Below are positions 1 through 12,351 of a stretch of 64,000 bases of DNA, one piece after another. A program made the position numbers and the translations under genes. This stretch comes from Cladophialophora immunda (lineage: Eukaryota; Ascomycota; Eurotiomycetes; Chaetothyriales; Herpotrichiellaceae): positions 1,550,001-1,614,000 of the forward strand of contig NW_015622547.1 in assembly GCF_000835495.1 (NCBI RefSeq). Reading direction: 5' to 3'. Position 1 is the stretch's first letter, and the number at the start of each line of letters is the position of its first letter. The notes under the pieces are model-generated. The model was given only the letters and a program-made list of their open reading frames with translations. It had not been told where the DNA came from and ran no database searches.

Positions 1-679
1 GAGCGTCTGCGGGCCCGTTCGGATTGCGGTGGTCATTCGCGTATGGAGCAATGAGGGCCATATTCGGCTCCGTCCGGTGTGTTCCAAAGGACGCAAGGCA
101 AGATGAGGGAGAGACCGTTGCGAATCTCCTTCACCTGTGATGGTACCGTCGTCCGGGCAGGGACCTCTGTATTTAAGTGACACAGCAGGATCCACACCTG
201 ATGCGTCTGCATGGTTGGGTCGTTCGGTGGGAGCTGGCCAGTACTTCGTTATTTGGGGTCGGAAGTAAGGCGGACTTTACCAGTCGTATACTCCGAAATC
301 GACATCCACGATGACTCTATACTTTATAGTAATGGGGCTGGCGTGATGGCCAAGTTGGCACAGTTACGTGACTGTGCAGGACACTTTACTACCTAGGCAT
401 GACAGCGCCAGGAGTGATTTTGATAGTCCTGAAGCAAGAATTAAGCAATTGGTTCACGGAGAGAATAGAGTCCTAGTTGTGTCCAAGACCTTCGCTTCCT
501 CCTTATTTCCTATTCCCTCGGCCTTCTATAGCTCGTTCTAGTGCATTCGGATATGTCTTGCAAGGATGACCGACAACGTGGCTGTCTGCCTGCCGGAGTT
601 GCATGACGTCTTCGTGGTAGTGTAGTCCTTGGGGTTACAAGAGACAGTACCATTGCAAAATCCCTGTACACATGGGTGA
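1..679. other. Intergenic, no gene recognised
   Basis: Only one short plus-strand frame (211-396) is open and it shows no recognisable motif. The stretch is the 3' flank of the minus-strand transcription factor that ends at 680. Confidence 0.5.
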
Positions 680-3600
680 CTAGAAATAACCACTATCCCA
701 ATCTTGCATCACCCAGCTTCGGTCGGACTCGAGGATATCATCAAGGGTCATCTCGTCCCCTCTGAAACTGGTGTTGCCTATCCCCATCGCGAGAATCCCA
801 CCGTCGGAGTTATACGCGGTGCTGCGATCAAGCATGGTCTCTGTCGGTTCGAACAAGATCCTCGTACCGAGACCATAGTTCTCCAGGGCGGATCCTGAAA
901 GATCGGTATGGTTGTGGAAGTGGGGGTGCTGCCGTTGCTGCTGAGGGCGTCGAATTTCACTGTGACTCCTGGTACTCATAGCACCAGGGGCACTGTGACC
1001 GGCTGATGAAAGTCCGCCATGCGATTCTTGGGCTATATCTGCTTGAGCTGGACGGACTGAGGACCTCTGGCTACGCGGCGGCCCACCCATGTTAGTGCTT
1101 ATTCTCTTCTGCGTCTCCCTGTCTGCCACGGCGGCTGCAGTTATGTCGCTGTGGGAGTGTAGATATGCCGTGGGGTTCTGTCCCATATGGTCGGACAAGG
1201 CGTGACTCTCACGTTGTTTCGTGACGGACTTTCTGTAAGATGAAGGATCAAGATCGTATCTGCTGGCCATTTCCAAGGCCGGTGGCGAGTCTGTAGGTGC
1301 CAGAAGAGTCAATGCGCTGCTTCCGAGATCCACCGCCTCCGGTTCTTGCTCTGTTTCGCGCCTCTCTTCGTCTATATCGAGGGTACGTATGTCGTTACAG
1401 TCTTCCCAATTTGGCATGGCCGAAGGTGACAACTGAAAGCATTCGCCGGGGTTGTACGTTCGGAAACACACCTGGTTCGCGCGATCGGCCGCTCTTTCAA
1501 TCGAAGTGATACTCTCAGCGGCGCCTAGGTCGTCAGCAGTAGACGAAGAAGGGGTGGTCGCGGCGTTGCTGTGAAGTGGGAGTTCGCGCCCCTCGCTGTT
1601 CACGAAATTCTGTGACGGGAGGGTGCGGCTTGGGGACGTCGACCCAATGACCAGATCACACTTTGGACACAACTCCGGCCCCAGTCTCTCGAAGAGGGAT
1701 AACTGATCAGTGAGGCTGGAGTCCTTGTGGCTCTGCCCGATCAAGGCGATGTTTCGCTTGAATGTGCGTGACTCTGTAGCATTGCTACGGTTGATTGCGG
1801 CCAACAACTTGTTCAGGGATCCCAAGTGACGGTGAGCGGAATGCCAGGTTTTGCTCATCTCCAGGAGGGAGTAGCGGATCATCTTGAATTCCCTCTTGGA
1901 TGCTTCTCTCAGTATTGGGATCTTGTGACCAGATATCTGGGGCAGCCCCGCCGTGAAAAGATAGAAGATATAAATCGGGCTGAGATACCTAAGCATATCG
2001 CGGGCCAGGAAATCCTCGAAAATCCGTGCCACGCAAGATGAGGCCAATATGGCGGCAACCGAACAGTTTTGCACAGCAGGACCTGGACCGTACAATATGG
2101 AGATGGCAGTGAAGTATGGGATATGCAGTTGTCGGCTTTCGAAATCGAAGTCGCTTGAGCTGTCTAGCTGGAGTTCCGGAGGCAGCTGACTTCTCCATCT
2201 GTACAAGTCGCGGCCGACCCCAACACAGAGCGATCCAATATGGCCACCGGGCAGGGCAGCTTGCCCCAGGCGGCCGAGAATGCAGCATATGTCGACGTAA
2301 CTCAGGAAAAGGCGGGCATGCTTATTGTCCTCGGGGAAATCATGAAGTGTTGGCCAACGTACAGTACAGTCGTTGAGGTTGATAGAGCGTGGTCGACCTT
2401 GGGAGGCTGATAGAAGTGCATCGCGTGCCTGCTGCAGTGTTAGTTGACGAAGATGCCGCAGAGCACTCTTGTGCCAGAGTGAGCAACTACGGACAAGTAC
2501 TCACAACAAGTGTCCAAAACAGTCTTCGGCGTAATTTATAATCTGGGTTTCTGGGATCTGGCTCTCGATGGAGGCCGATTTGGAAGGCCAACCCAACCGC
2601 CAGTCTGAGCCAGGAGACACTGGAATGGATAGAGACAAACTCGGGTCCATTGGGGTTGTACCACTGGAGCAGACAGAGTGCACGGATGACGGTGAGCGGA
2701 TTGAGCTCGTGTTCCGCAAAATAGAGTGCTTTGGCTCGGTTGTAGAATTCGCTGCAGCTATTGAACGAGAAGCGAGAGGATTGAACGCGGCTTCCGGCCA
2801 CAAAGAGCGCTTGAGTTAGCAGGAGGGACGGGGTGTTTTCTCCTTCATTCCTGTGGCGGCTCTGGATCTCGCAGGCTCTCAACCCCAGACTTTGAAGTTC
2901 TTCCCGCTCGATCACAGGCATCCAAGGACTGCAATACACTTTGAAGCTGTTCACGAGGCTATCTCTGATGGCTCGAGTCGGGAGATCGAAGGCCCTGTAG
3001 AGGCGTAGAAAAGCGAGGTCAACTTCCGGATGCGAGTTGGTGGGAGGTGATGTTGGCGCCGAGGACTCCATCAGCTCTGTTTCCCTTTCCAGGAATTCAA
3101 TCTCGTTCTCCAGATATACCGGTCGGCCTACAACTCCTCCTTTGGGCGTGAGCATAGGCTGCGGAGTTGATGCAGCGGCGGCGATCGACGCGGTAGACTT
3201 GCGTCTTGCTATGTGAGGCCATGTCGTCGCGTTGGACAAGCTTGGAATTGCCTGTTCGTCTGAATCTCCACATGTTGTATGTAAACGAGTCAATGGTTCA
3301 GCGTTGGCATTGTCAAGTTTATTCTGAGCCTCGATCTCCAGGTTACCCAGGTTGCGAATGCCCTGAGTTTCGGCATTCGTATCGTCATCACCATCCTCCA
3401 GACAGTGTGGGTGGCCATATGACTGCGTGTGAGTTGGAGAAGGTCGACTGGTGTTGATTTGGGCAGCCGGCCTATCCTTAGAAGCTGTGCGCCATGCCCT
3501 TCGTTGATGCGGCCTGTGAAGTGCGGGTATCTCGAGTCAGACATATGTAACCCCACGTCAAGCAGATTACTGTATGAATGAAAGAGTGTGTGTTGGTGAA

Positions 3601-3889
3601 GGATTTCGTGGAATGCGGAAGAGGAGGGGATTTCTGTAGGGAACAGTTACATACAAGCACTTCAAACCCTGGGACTGACAGTTGGTACAGGGCCCAGATC
3701 CTTGTTCAGCGAGATCACATCGAACCTGAACGGGAAAAACGAGTATCGCCAGTCAGTATCCCAAACGCCAAAGAGACATGTTTCATCAATTTTGCGAACC
3801 TTTCTCCTGTTGCAGATAACGCATGCGTTCCGGCCTCGTGGTCGCCGCGCCTGGCCAAGACGCCCAGATGGACCCTTTGCGGTCGACAT
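680..3889 (-). CDS. Zn2Cys6 fungal-specific transcription factor
   Basis: A nuclear DNA-binding regulator of about 972 residues. I place exons at 3800-3889, 3655-3725, 2505-3513 and 680-2431; the last acceptor could be 3 nt further on, because two CAGs stand in tandem. The binuclear zinc cluster is split by the first intron (74 bp). Its cysteines fall at residues 23, 26, 33, 43, 46 and 53, giving Cx2Cx6Cx9Cx2Cx6C, the Gal4-type pattern. The middle part carries the fungal-specific regulatory domain, recognisable from LFWTLV followed by SASQGRPRSINLNDC. The C-terminal 350 residues are polar and low in complexity. It sits on the same strand as the xylosidase gene, about 1.1 kb away. The ligand and targets cannot be read from the sequence. 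Confidence 0.88.
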
Positions 3890-5016
3890 TGCTTCGGGTG
3901 TCCTGGCTACTTGTTAGGATGCTCGCTGGATCACCCGAGAGCTCTTCACCCGAGAATCCTTCACGCAAGACAGATGCTCAAGTAGAGGAGAGGGCGTCCA
4001 GCTCGGATGCCGCCTCTTTCATTACACCTGCCCTGAAATCACTCCTGACTGCCGACTGACTGCCAGACGATGCCGAAGGGTGGCGAGAAACACCAGCGAC
4101 TCTTTCAACCGACTCTGAATTCCTTGATATGGGCCAGTCCAGATTGTGGCGGCAGGGACAGAATCGAGGAGGAGAGGCCAGTCGTCCAACCACGAGACCG
4201 GCCATGATTCGCCAATCAGCGCCCAATGTGCCGCTGTGCCAGACAGACTGGGGAAATCAATGCGGGGGAAACGGCAAGGCTACGACTCCTTGAGAGGCAC
4301 CATGGGTCTTTCTGTCCCCCATCACCCGCCACCACCCCGGGCAATGGCCGGGACCCATCAAAATAGACCCAACGACGAAGAAAGCGGGATCTAGCTAGGG
4401 GATTCTGTCGGGATAGTTGTGCCGGACGGGACCAGTTGACCAGGTCCAGTTTTCCCGAAACCTGCGGCCAAGTAGCAACTTTCGGGAACTTCGGTAGGGG
4501 ATCCCTGAGAGGGCGCCGACCTGCCCTCAGCCGAGATCCCGTGGAGCAGAAAAGCTCTGGGTCGGGGCAGTTTACCTGAACTCTGTCCATGTGATAATGA
4601 ATGCGGAGGTAGAACTTTGCTTGTACCAGGCCCGTGGCTATCCTATAGCAAAGCAAAGAAAACTACGGCAAATACGCCGACTTTCGAACTTTGGCTTGAC
4701 CTCGTAGGATGACGAATACAACACTAGATGACCGTCTGCACTGTGGTAATCGAACGGCCGAGGAACCTGACCACCACAGTTGTTTAAGACGGAGTGCTGG
4801 ATGTACCGATACGGTTATTATAAGAGGTCAAGATCATCGAGTATCGGACTCGTATTGCGAGACATTTAGGCACTGGACCAGATAGTTATCCTGGCGTGCC
4901 ACCTCGTTCGTTATTGGGTTTATGTTTATTTACACCTCCCCTGATGTCGCAATGTAGTGTTTGTTGGCCTACCCTACCACTGCGGTTTGGAATGACGACG
5001 ACGATACACTGCATGC
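3890..5016. other. Intergenic, no gene recognised
   Basis: This stretch is the 5' flank of the transcription factor and the 3' flank of the xylosidase. Several short overlapping frames are open on both strands, but none carries a recognisable domain or a convincing splice pattern. Confidence 0.5.
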
Positions 5017-7787
5017 TTACGGTCTATATCGCATGTCCTGCTGGGGCGGCTGAGGCCATTCGTCTAGGACGACCTCGTCGCCAGTCAGAGTGAAATTGAG
5101 TATTGCCTGCGCCATGGTTAGCGTTGAGTCTGTAGATACGGTCGCGGTCAGACAGAGGAAACTCACCTGGGTCGGCTGGTCTACTAGCAGAGCGTAGTCG
5201 CCTGGGTAGAGGACGGTGTTTCCTAGCTCGTCGACCCGCGCCAAAGAGCCCAACGTAAGGTTCAGCATGGTAACCCGCGAGCTTCCAGGCTGGACATCAT
5301 GCAGTCGGTCGTATGCGACCAGCGTCTTTATCGGATATGGCTGCGGGCCGAACTGTCCCGACAGGAACCCCAGAGTCACAAAGTCCGACGTGGTGCCGCC
5401 GGTATTTGTGACGTTGACGGGGAATGCTTGGAAGGGGCAGCGGTCGGAATAGACATCCGTGCAATTGCTCATGAGAGAGGCGATGGAGTAGGTCGACGTA
5501 GTCGATATAAACGACGCGGAGAAGTTGGTGTAGTGAAGTCCGAACCCAAACGGGACGACTGCGTCGTTGTACCACCTGTACGTCCGTCCCGGATTGTTTG
5601 GCCCCGGCCTGAGGGACATGTCTGTCATTGGAACGTCGTTGACGTAGTGCGCTGGATACTGGGTTACCGGCAGCCGACCGGCTGGCGCGACCGTGCCGGT
5701 GATGATATCGATTATCGCCGTCCCTCCGTCTTGTCCGGGGTACCCAGCCCAGAGGACGGCGCTGATATTGGGGTTGGCGAAAAATTGAGACGAATCCAGC
5801 ATCATCCCCATCTGAACGAGAATGCACGGCTTTCCCAACGCGGCCACTTGCGAGATCAGGTCTCTCTGAGTCTGTGTCCAATCTATCCAGTACCTGAATG
5901 CTCAATGTCAGCATTCCGAAGCACCAAGGCTGGACATGGGTCCCTACCGATCGTCGCCTTCGTCGGCATCTTCTTGATCCATGCCGCCAATGTAGATGAT
6001 GACGTCTGAGCTGTTGGCTGCGTTGATGGCAGCTGGGATAAAGTCTGTCAACGGATTGCTTTGTCCAGGTCCGGTTGCGTAGTTGACGGTCACATTGAGC
6101 TGTTGAAGGGCGTATAGGGGGCTATGGAGGTAGGGCGCGGTGCCTGCATAGTTCCCCTGCATAGAGACGGTTGCATTGGCCCATTCTCCAATCAGCGCAA
6201 CCGAGGTCGAGGGCGTGATGGCGTAGGGGAGCGTGCCGTCGTTCTTAAGCAGAACGATGCTCTCCGCCGCAGCGTTGTAGGCCAACCGCTCCGATGCAGG
6301 AGTGGACACGTTTGACCAATCCAGAGAACGGTAGGCATGTGAAGAGCCGGTGTCGAAGTAGCCCAGTCTCACAAGAGCAGAATAGAGGCGAACCAACGAT
6401 TGGTCCAGCGCGGACTCTTGGATCAGTCCCTGAGCGATGGCGGCGCCTAGATGGCTTGGATAGTACGTGCCACAGTTTAGGTCCGTTCCTGCGGAGAGAG
6501 TGTCGGCAACAGTCTGCTCCCTCGTCGCCGCGTATGCGTGGTCGTGTGTGCCTGAGCTGAACACCTGCTGGACTGCATCACAATCCGACACCACCCAGTG
6601 ATCACTGGCATTCCAACCCCAGTGCTCGCGCAAAATTGTCTGCATCAGGTATTCGTTTGCACATGCTGGGACACCATTGAGAGCGTTGTAAGAGCACCTT
6701 GGGTCGATCGCATTAGTTTTCCTATGGGTCTGGGTGGCTTGATCACGGTACTTGTACTTACATAAAAGCACCGACCTTAGCATCTCGCGCGCAGGTCTGA
6801 AACGGAGGCATGTAATACTCTCTTAAATCTTGAGTACTGACTTGAGCATCGAAGTCATATCGGCGGATTCCGTTCCAGTTCTCTAGATCGTAAGCAGCGA
6901 AGTGCTGTCATCGTGTTAGCAATATCCGAGGGGATTGGCAAGCTCAATAATGAACCTTCGTCAGGCAATACCGGAAGGGACTCTACGTAATGGTGTGAGG
7001 GTTTTCGATGTCGTTGGGTCAGTTCTAACCTTGCAAGTTGCCACGACGCGATATACGTCTGGGTCTATACCACCCTGTAAACCTTTAATCAAGGCTTTGA
7101 CATATGACTGTAAGTGATATGGATCTTCTCCAGGAACCTCTGCAACAATTCAGTTGTTAGCCTCAGTATTCCTTTCGACGGAGTCCATGGCCTACCCTGT
7201 CCACGTCCCCACCGCGGGTCGCGATACGGATTGATATTAGGGGTCCATAAATCTAGGCCCAGGCGGTTCGCGTTGCTAAAGGCTCTGGCTTCGGTGCTGA
7301 TGACGGTTGCAACATCGAATATCAACTCGTCATCAAATGCGGCGCCCATGAGAAGCGGCTGTGGAAACGAGGTGGCGTGACTATAATCTCCTTCGGGAGT
7401 GTAGTTGGCACCGTGTCGAGTGGCCACCCCGTGTCTATCCTGGCATGAGAAGACGACCATCTGTGGGGTGGCACGACCTACAAGGCTTCTTGCCACCACT
7501 ATAGCACTACTTAGCTGTTGAATGATACTGAGGGAGTGGGGGAAACGAACATCATAGGCGGGCAAACCCAAACGAGGTACTCCAGGATTCACATTGCCAG
7601 TGCTGTTCAACTTCTCTTCTAGAGTCATTTCGTTGACGAGAGCTGTAGCACGGTCAACCGATGACATGGACGTGTCACAGACAGCATTGGACTTGAGCGG
7701 TCCATTGCTGCAGTCGGGGAAGAGATATTGGCCGCCAACAGGTGCGAGAATGGAGAGAACGAATGTCGCTGTAACGAGAGAAGACAT
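5017..7787 (-). CDS. Secreted GH3 beta-xylosidase-like glycoside hydrolase
   Basis: Predicted to remove xylose or a similar sugar from the non-reducing end of plant-wall oligosaccharides outside the cell. Eight exons: 7551-7787, 7482-7498 (17 nt), 7196-7434, 7030-7139, 6762-6904, 5948-6697, 5167-5893 and 5017-5106. All phases agree and give 770 residues, the usual fungal beta-xylosidase size. The start at 7787 is chosen because it begins a signal peptide (hydrophobic core VTATFVLSILAPVGG); the frame is open further upstream but lacks one. GH3 hallmarks are TPNINPYRDPRWGRGQ, the nucleophile aspartate in VVSDCDAV, LLKNDGTLP, and a C-terminal fibronectin-III-like part. The short second exon encodes WWQEAL, part of the conserved substrate-pocket region. 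It could act on arabinosides too. Confidence 0.9.
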
Positions 7788-9249
7788 CTTGTAAGGAGGT
7801 TCCTTTGTTAGACGTAGAACCTCTGGCACGGACCACGATTTGCCTCTGAATCTTGAAAAACAGAACGACCCGCCACCTTTATACGTTCGTCGACCGAAGC
7901 ACGGCATTTGAGCAATGCAAAATTCTTGGCAGTAGCTTCTCGGAAGTATGCGAAGTCCATTTCGTCAAGGCTAAACTCATGTTTGAGTGCATTTCGAGCT
8001 GCTTCAGCCCAAGTACCTCGAGCTCGGTGGCTCCAATCGGCATCAGAGGCGCGGATCGTGCAGATCATCTCCCAGGAACAAGAATGCGGAGACGCCAAGT
8101 GGGAGAAAGCTTCACATTGTGTGCTTTTTGTTGCACTCGTTACAAAAGTCGAAGCCGGCAGATGAAGGGGCAGTGGTTCATGGAGCAGCGACGGTGGGAC
8201 AAGAGAGTCAGCTGCTCGGAATACCGCGTGCACCTAGGTATGTTCCCGACAGCTAGCCATGCATAGAACCCTCACAATATCGGGGGAACGACAGCACTCA
8301 GCCTTGGCATACTTGTCAAGCGAGTAAGAAGTACAGTATCCAGTGGACGATGTTTTGTGAGGTGGAGAGACACTTCCAGCTTGCGATGAGCAGATATTGC
8401 CGGGAGGAGTCGCTTAGCCCATCTGAGACTGGCGCTCTCTGGTTAAATTGGATGAATACAACAACCCTGGGCGTCACCGACCATCGACGCCTCGCCTAGA
8501 TCCTTCAAACAAATACTTCAGCCGCCAATGCTTGACAGCATCTAGTGGTAGTAGCATCATGAGCGGGCCATCCCCCTGTGCGCACACTCAGCCCCCATCC
8601 CTTCTGGGACCAATTTATCCGGGTGACAGCGATGAGCAGCATCCTGGCAGTAAAATTTCGAATCCAAGAGCCTGCCTTCTCAACATTATCGGGGAAAATC
8701 CGCTTCCACCTCTATATCTAGTGCCTTGGCGGATTCCTCCAGGAGTATGGGGTACAGACATCAATGAATGATTTATACCTGTTTCTCGTCTATTCGCTCG
8801 TTTAGGTTAGTTTCTAAGGTGTCGAGCTTTTCAGGAGCAACTATGGCCTCAGGTCGATCGACTAGGCATACGATGGCGTCATTATGCCTCTTCCTTTGTC
8901 TCTTGGAATGAGCTCAAGAAGGAGTGAAAGCAGTCGTGCTATATTCGCAAGAATATTGGTTTTTTGACCCATGTACCTTGTGGTACGATATTGGGGTATA
9001 TATGTTGGTGCAAATCTAACCAGATACTTCTTTGTATGAGCTCCATGATGATGGACATGAAGCTCTGCTCATCCTTATCCTCTGCTAAATGATTTCCTAT
9101 ACGTTCAAAGACAGTCAGACAATGATGAGACGGAAAGTTGTGACTGAGTGGAATACCTAGGTAACTATTTGATGGTATTTCCGAGGTTGACATTTGTAGG
9201 GTTGAGAGCCGGTATTCCACAACGCTCTCCCAGATCGATGTCCAGCCGT
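7788..9249. other. Intergenic, promoter of xylosidase
   Basis: Contains the upstream region of the xylosidase and the 3' flank of the acyl-CoA oxidase. Minus-strand frames at 7808-8233 and 8939-9220 and a plus frame at 8448-8771 are open but show no domain, so I leave them uncalled. Confidence 0.45.
7969..7975 (+). promoter_or_regulatory. GGCTAAA, XlnR-type binding motif
   Basis: A perfect GGCTAAA lies about 180 bp upstream of the xylosidase start codon. This heptamer is the established site for the xylanolytic activator XlnR/Xyr1 in ascomycetes and works in either orientation. One match of seven bases can occur by chance, so the link rests on its position before a xylosidase. Confidence 0.45.
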
Positions 9250-11708
9250 CTAGAGCTTGCTTAGTCGCTTCCCCCGATCGTAGTCTTCGGCTCCCATGAC
9301 AAGCTCGTCGTCCCAGTACCGCGGGTTGTAAGTGATTTTGTTCAATGGGTTCAAACGGTGCGCTCGATTGAATAAGTCCTCGTACACCTTGCCATCGGAT
9401 CTCCCCAGCGCACTGTCGAGAAGATAATCAGGTATCATCCAAGCGTCCACCAGGTTCACGGCATGAGGACGGATTCGGATCAGTAGACTCTTGATCCTCT
9501 CTGGAATGGCTTCCATGTGTTCGGTGCTGATGGCGCCTGTGCTGAGGACTGGGAGCAGAAAGAAGACTTAGTTCAGTGGTTCAAGCAAGTGAGGTGGTAA
9601 ATACATCTCTAGGAAAGATGGCAGAGCAGGAGAATTAGGCAAACTCACACTCCCGCGCTTCATTGTCCATGGTGTAGAGGCAGAAGAGGCGAAACAGGTC
9701 GCGCAATACGTCTCGCAACTCCGAAGACATATCCCCGGCCTTTTCCACGGCAGAATAGAAAAGCCCCACGACTCTCGCTTGTGATTGTGCTAAAATGAAC
9801 ATGAGCTTGAGACGATGATTAATCTCTTGAGTAGCCGGGACGCTGGCTCACCTAGTCCAAGCTTGTGTAGCTGAATCAAAATACTATTCCACTTTTCGTA
9901 TCGAACAACCCTGGCTTCGTATGCTCGGAAAGTCTAGTGGGAGTGGACAACTTTGATTAGTTTGCCAACGAGAAATACAATCCTGAAGGGGGAAACAGAT
10001 GACTTACAAGTGCTGCAGCTCGCCATTGGAAAGCATCTACCAGCGCCTGGTCGCTTTTGAGCACGTCGAAAGTAGAAGCACTCTGCGGTAGATGTTGAAG
10101 GAGAGCTCGAGCCTTGACAAAGTTTCGAAGATTATTCTCGGTACTGTCCGCTGACTTCCCATCGGGATTCTTGACCACCGCTGTCATCTTCTTGATCAAG
10201 TAAGCAGCCACTTGCTGCGTGATCATCCAGTTGTCTCCTTCCACCGTCGGCTTCGACAAGTAGTCATTGTTCAATTGGATCATCCCGCTTCCCCCTCCGA
10301 AGCCATGACCACCGAGAACTCGGCGACAAGTTTCAATCCCATCAGCAGCAAGGCCAGTGCACAGGCTCTTGAGTCCGGTCGACATGTTGTGGAGATCTGC
10401 CAGCTCACTGAAGTCACCGGAGTTTATGCTCGTCCGGGTCCGATAGAAAAGGTCTCCCATCGCTTGGCCGCTGTAGTGAAGGGCGAACATGGTGGCGAGC
10501 AAGGGAAGCACTCTGATCTGGACCGTTTGGTAATCGAGAACAGGGACCTCTGCACTGTTCGGACCTTCGTCGCGGTCTGAGAATTGATGTCTGATCGCCG
10601 AGTAGCGAATGGCGATGGTCACGGCACGAGCCAGAACCATTCGAGCTTGCATAACAATGACGGATCGGGAGAAAGTCATGCTGCCGTAAATGAGTGCCCT
10701 TACCTTTGGCTTGCTATATGCTCCCGTATCAGGGTCGACCTTTGCGTGGCGGCTTAAGAAGGCCGAATGAGGTATTCTGTAATTGTCGAACAAAATATAT
10801 GCATTGTCCATGGTGATGTATCCGTATTTCGGACCTATATCTCCAATGACGACGCCTTTCATTGGCTTGTGTGTTTTGAAAGCCCGTACTTGCACCACAA
10901 ATGTGTGCGGGCCGTATGAGGTGTAGCTGGTAGTCTTACTTTCGTCGGATTTAGTGGGAAGCATGAGTTGTGCCACCACGATTGCATGGTTGCCTGTGAT
11001 GCCGATAGACCCATTCCACCATTTGCTGGAGGTTAAAGTCGGGCTGTTAAGGATGAATTCCTTGGTCGCAGGATCCCACTTCGCCTCCAGTTCAAGCCCT
11101 CTCACATTGCTACCGTGTCCAAGCTCTGTCTGTTTATCACATCGTCGCATCAACACACTTGTGGTGGGAAAGGCGTGAAGATCAGGATGCCTACTCACCT
11201 GTGCGTAGCCCCCAGTTACTTCCCAGCTTTCGATCTTGGGCATCCAGTAGGCCAATTGCTCGTCGCTTGCTTGCTCTCGAATAGTATTGGTGAACAGTTT
11301 CGTGTGGGCGTAGAACGGATTAACGTCGTCCACCAAGTACAAAGCCCTAGTAGGCCAATGAGTGAGCAATCGTGACGTCTAAAAGGAAGCCGATTGCTGG
11401 AGCGCCTACATCAGGTAATCGTCTTGGTCCCATCGATGCTTGTCAGCCATACGCCGTAGACACTTTGCCCGCGTCAAGCCTAACTCAAAGCGTTCCTTTC
11501 GTGATAAGTGTTGCTGTGATTCTTTGGAGAAGACAGGCTCCTTTTGCAGCTCCTGCAGAATGCGTTCCTGACGTTCGAGAAACCCATCGCGCCCAAAAAG
11601 ATGGTTTGCTAGCTCTTGGACTGGTAACGAAGAGCTTGCTCTCTCTCGTGCTAGACAGTCTGGACCCTGAGGACCCGCCGGCTTGAGGTTGTCTGGGAAG
11701 GAAGGCAT
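9250..11708 (-). CDS. Peroxisomal acyl-CoA oxidase
   Basis: FAD enzyme of the first step of peroxisomal beta-oxidation: it oxidises acyl-CoA to trans-2-enoyl-CoA and makes hydrogen peroxide. Six exons: 11410-11708, 11199-11346, 10008-11129, 9852-9933, 9649-9789 and 9250-9548, giving 696 residues, the normal length. Family marks include TELGHGSNVRG and SPTLTSSKWWNG (FAD/substrate region), VLGGHGFGGGSGM, and TVEGDNW with the catalytic glutamate. The protein ends in SKL, a canonical PTS1 signal for peroxisomal import. The start at 11708 gives MPSFPDNLKPAG, matching the usual fungal N-terminus; the longer upstream frame is not needed. It lies tandem to an acyl-CoA synthetase that also ends in SKL, which suggests a shared peroxisomal pathway. 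Confidence 0.95.
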
Positions 11709-12351
11709 AATAACAGTGGAATTGTACGACAATGACTCTTCAGATTTTCTCCCCAATTGTCTGTCTTTTCTCTACAGAGCATGTTAGACCTGGAGAGATG
11801 AAGGTCAATGAATTGTCTCCAGCTGTAAGCTAAATCTGTTTCTCGTGGAGGGAATTGACTCACACAGAGCTCGGAGTTACACGAAATGAACAGGCCACTT
11901 CGGGAATACCACGATCACCAAGCCGCATTTAGGTCGAGGAGGGGAAAAGGAGTAGGCCAGACTCGAAAGCCAACGCCGGCTTGAGTGCAAACTGGGTGTG
12001 GCGTTGACTAAAGCAAGGCTTCGGCAAATGTAGAAGTTGGTCAAAATTACCGAGCCGAAGGAAAAACCAACATATCAATGCAAGTCCCGAAACAGATCTA
12101 TACCACGCAAGTTGATCCAAAGGCTCACAGAAATCGTAGATGAATGTGACACACACCGTCCTCCACAAATGTTGTCTGGAGAAGTCTTGTTACAATGCCT
12201 TCTGCCTTGAGTTGTAGCATACTATCAATTGAACCTACTATTCATGGGAAATGCCTCGAAGGAATCTCATAATTACTACCTAGGCTTGTAAATCAAAAAG
12301 GCCCCTTTGCCTCTAATCTACTCTATGTTGCCTCCAGAGATAGGAGTGATT
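11709..12351. other. Intergenic, no gene recognised
   Basis: This is the upstream region of the acyl-CoA oxidase and the 3' flank of the acyl-CoA synthetase. Short minus-strand frames (11929-12168 among them) have no recognisable content. Confidence 0.5.

Noticed and set aside
5299..6009. Long open plus-strand frame opposite the xylosidase
   Set aside because: It mirrors coding sequence of the GH3 gene on the other strand, is Arg-rich and has no domain; a by-product of GC-rich codon use.
7808..8233. 141-codon minus-strand frame upstream of the xylosidase
   Set aside because: It lies in the promoter, shows no motif and overlaps other open frames. The GGCTAAA element inside it fits regulatory DNA better.
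8939..9220. Possible small gene just after the acyl-CoA oxidase stop
   Set aside because: 93 codons without domain, probable 3' UTR of the oxidase.
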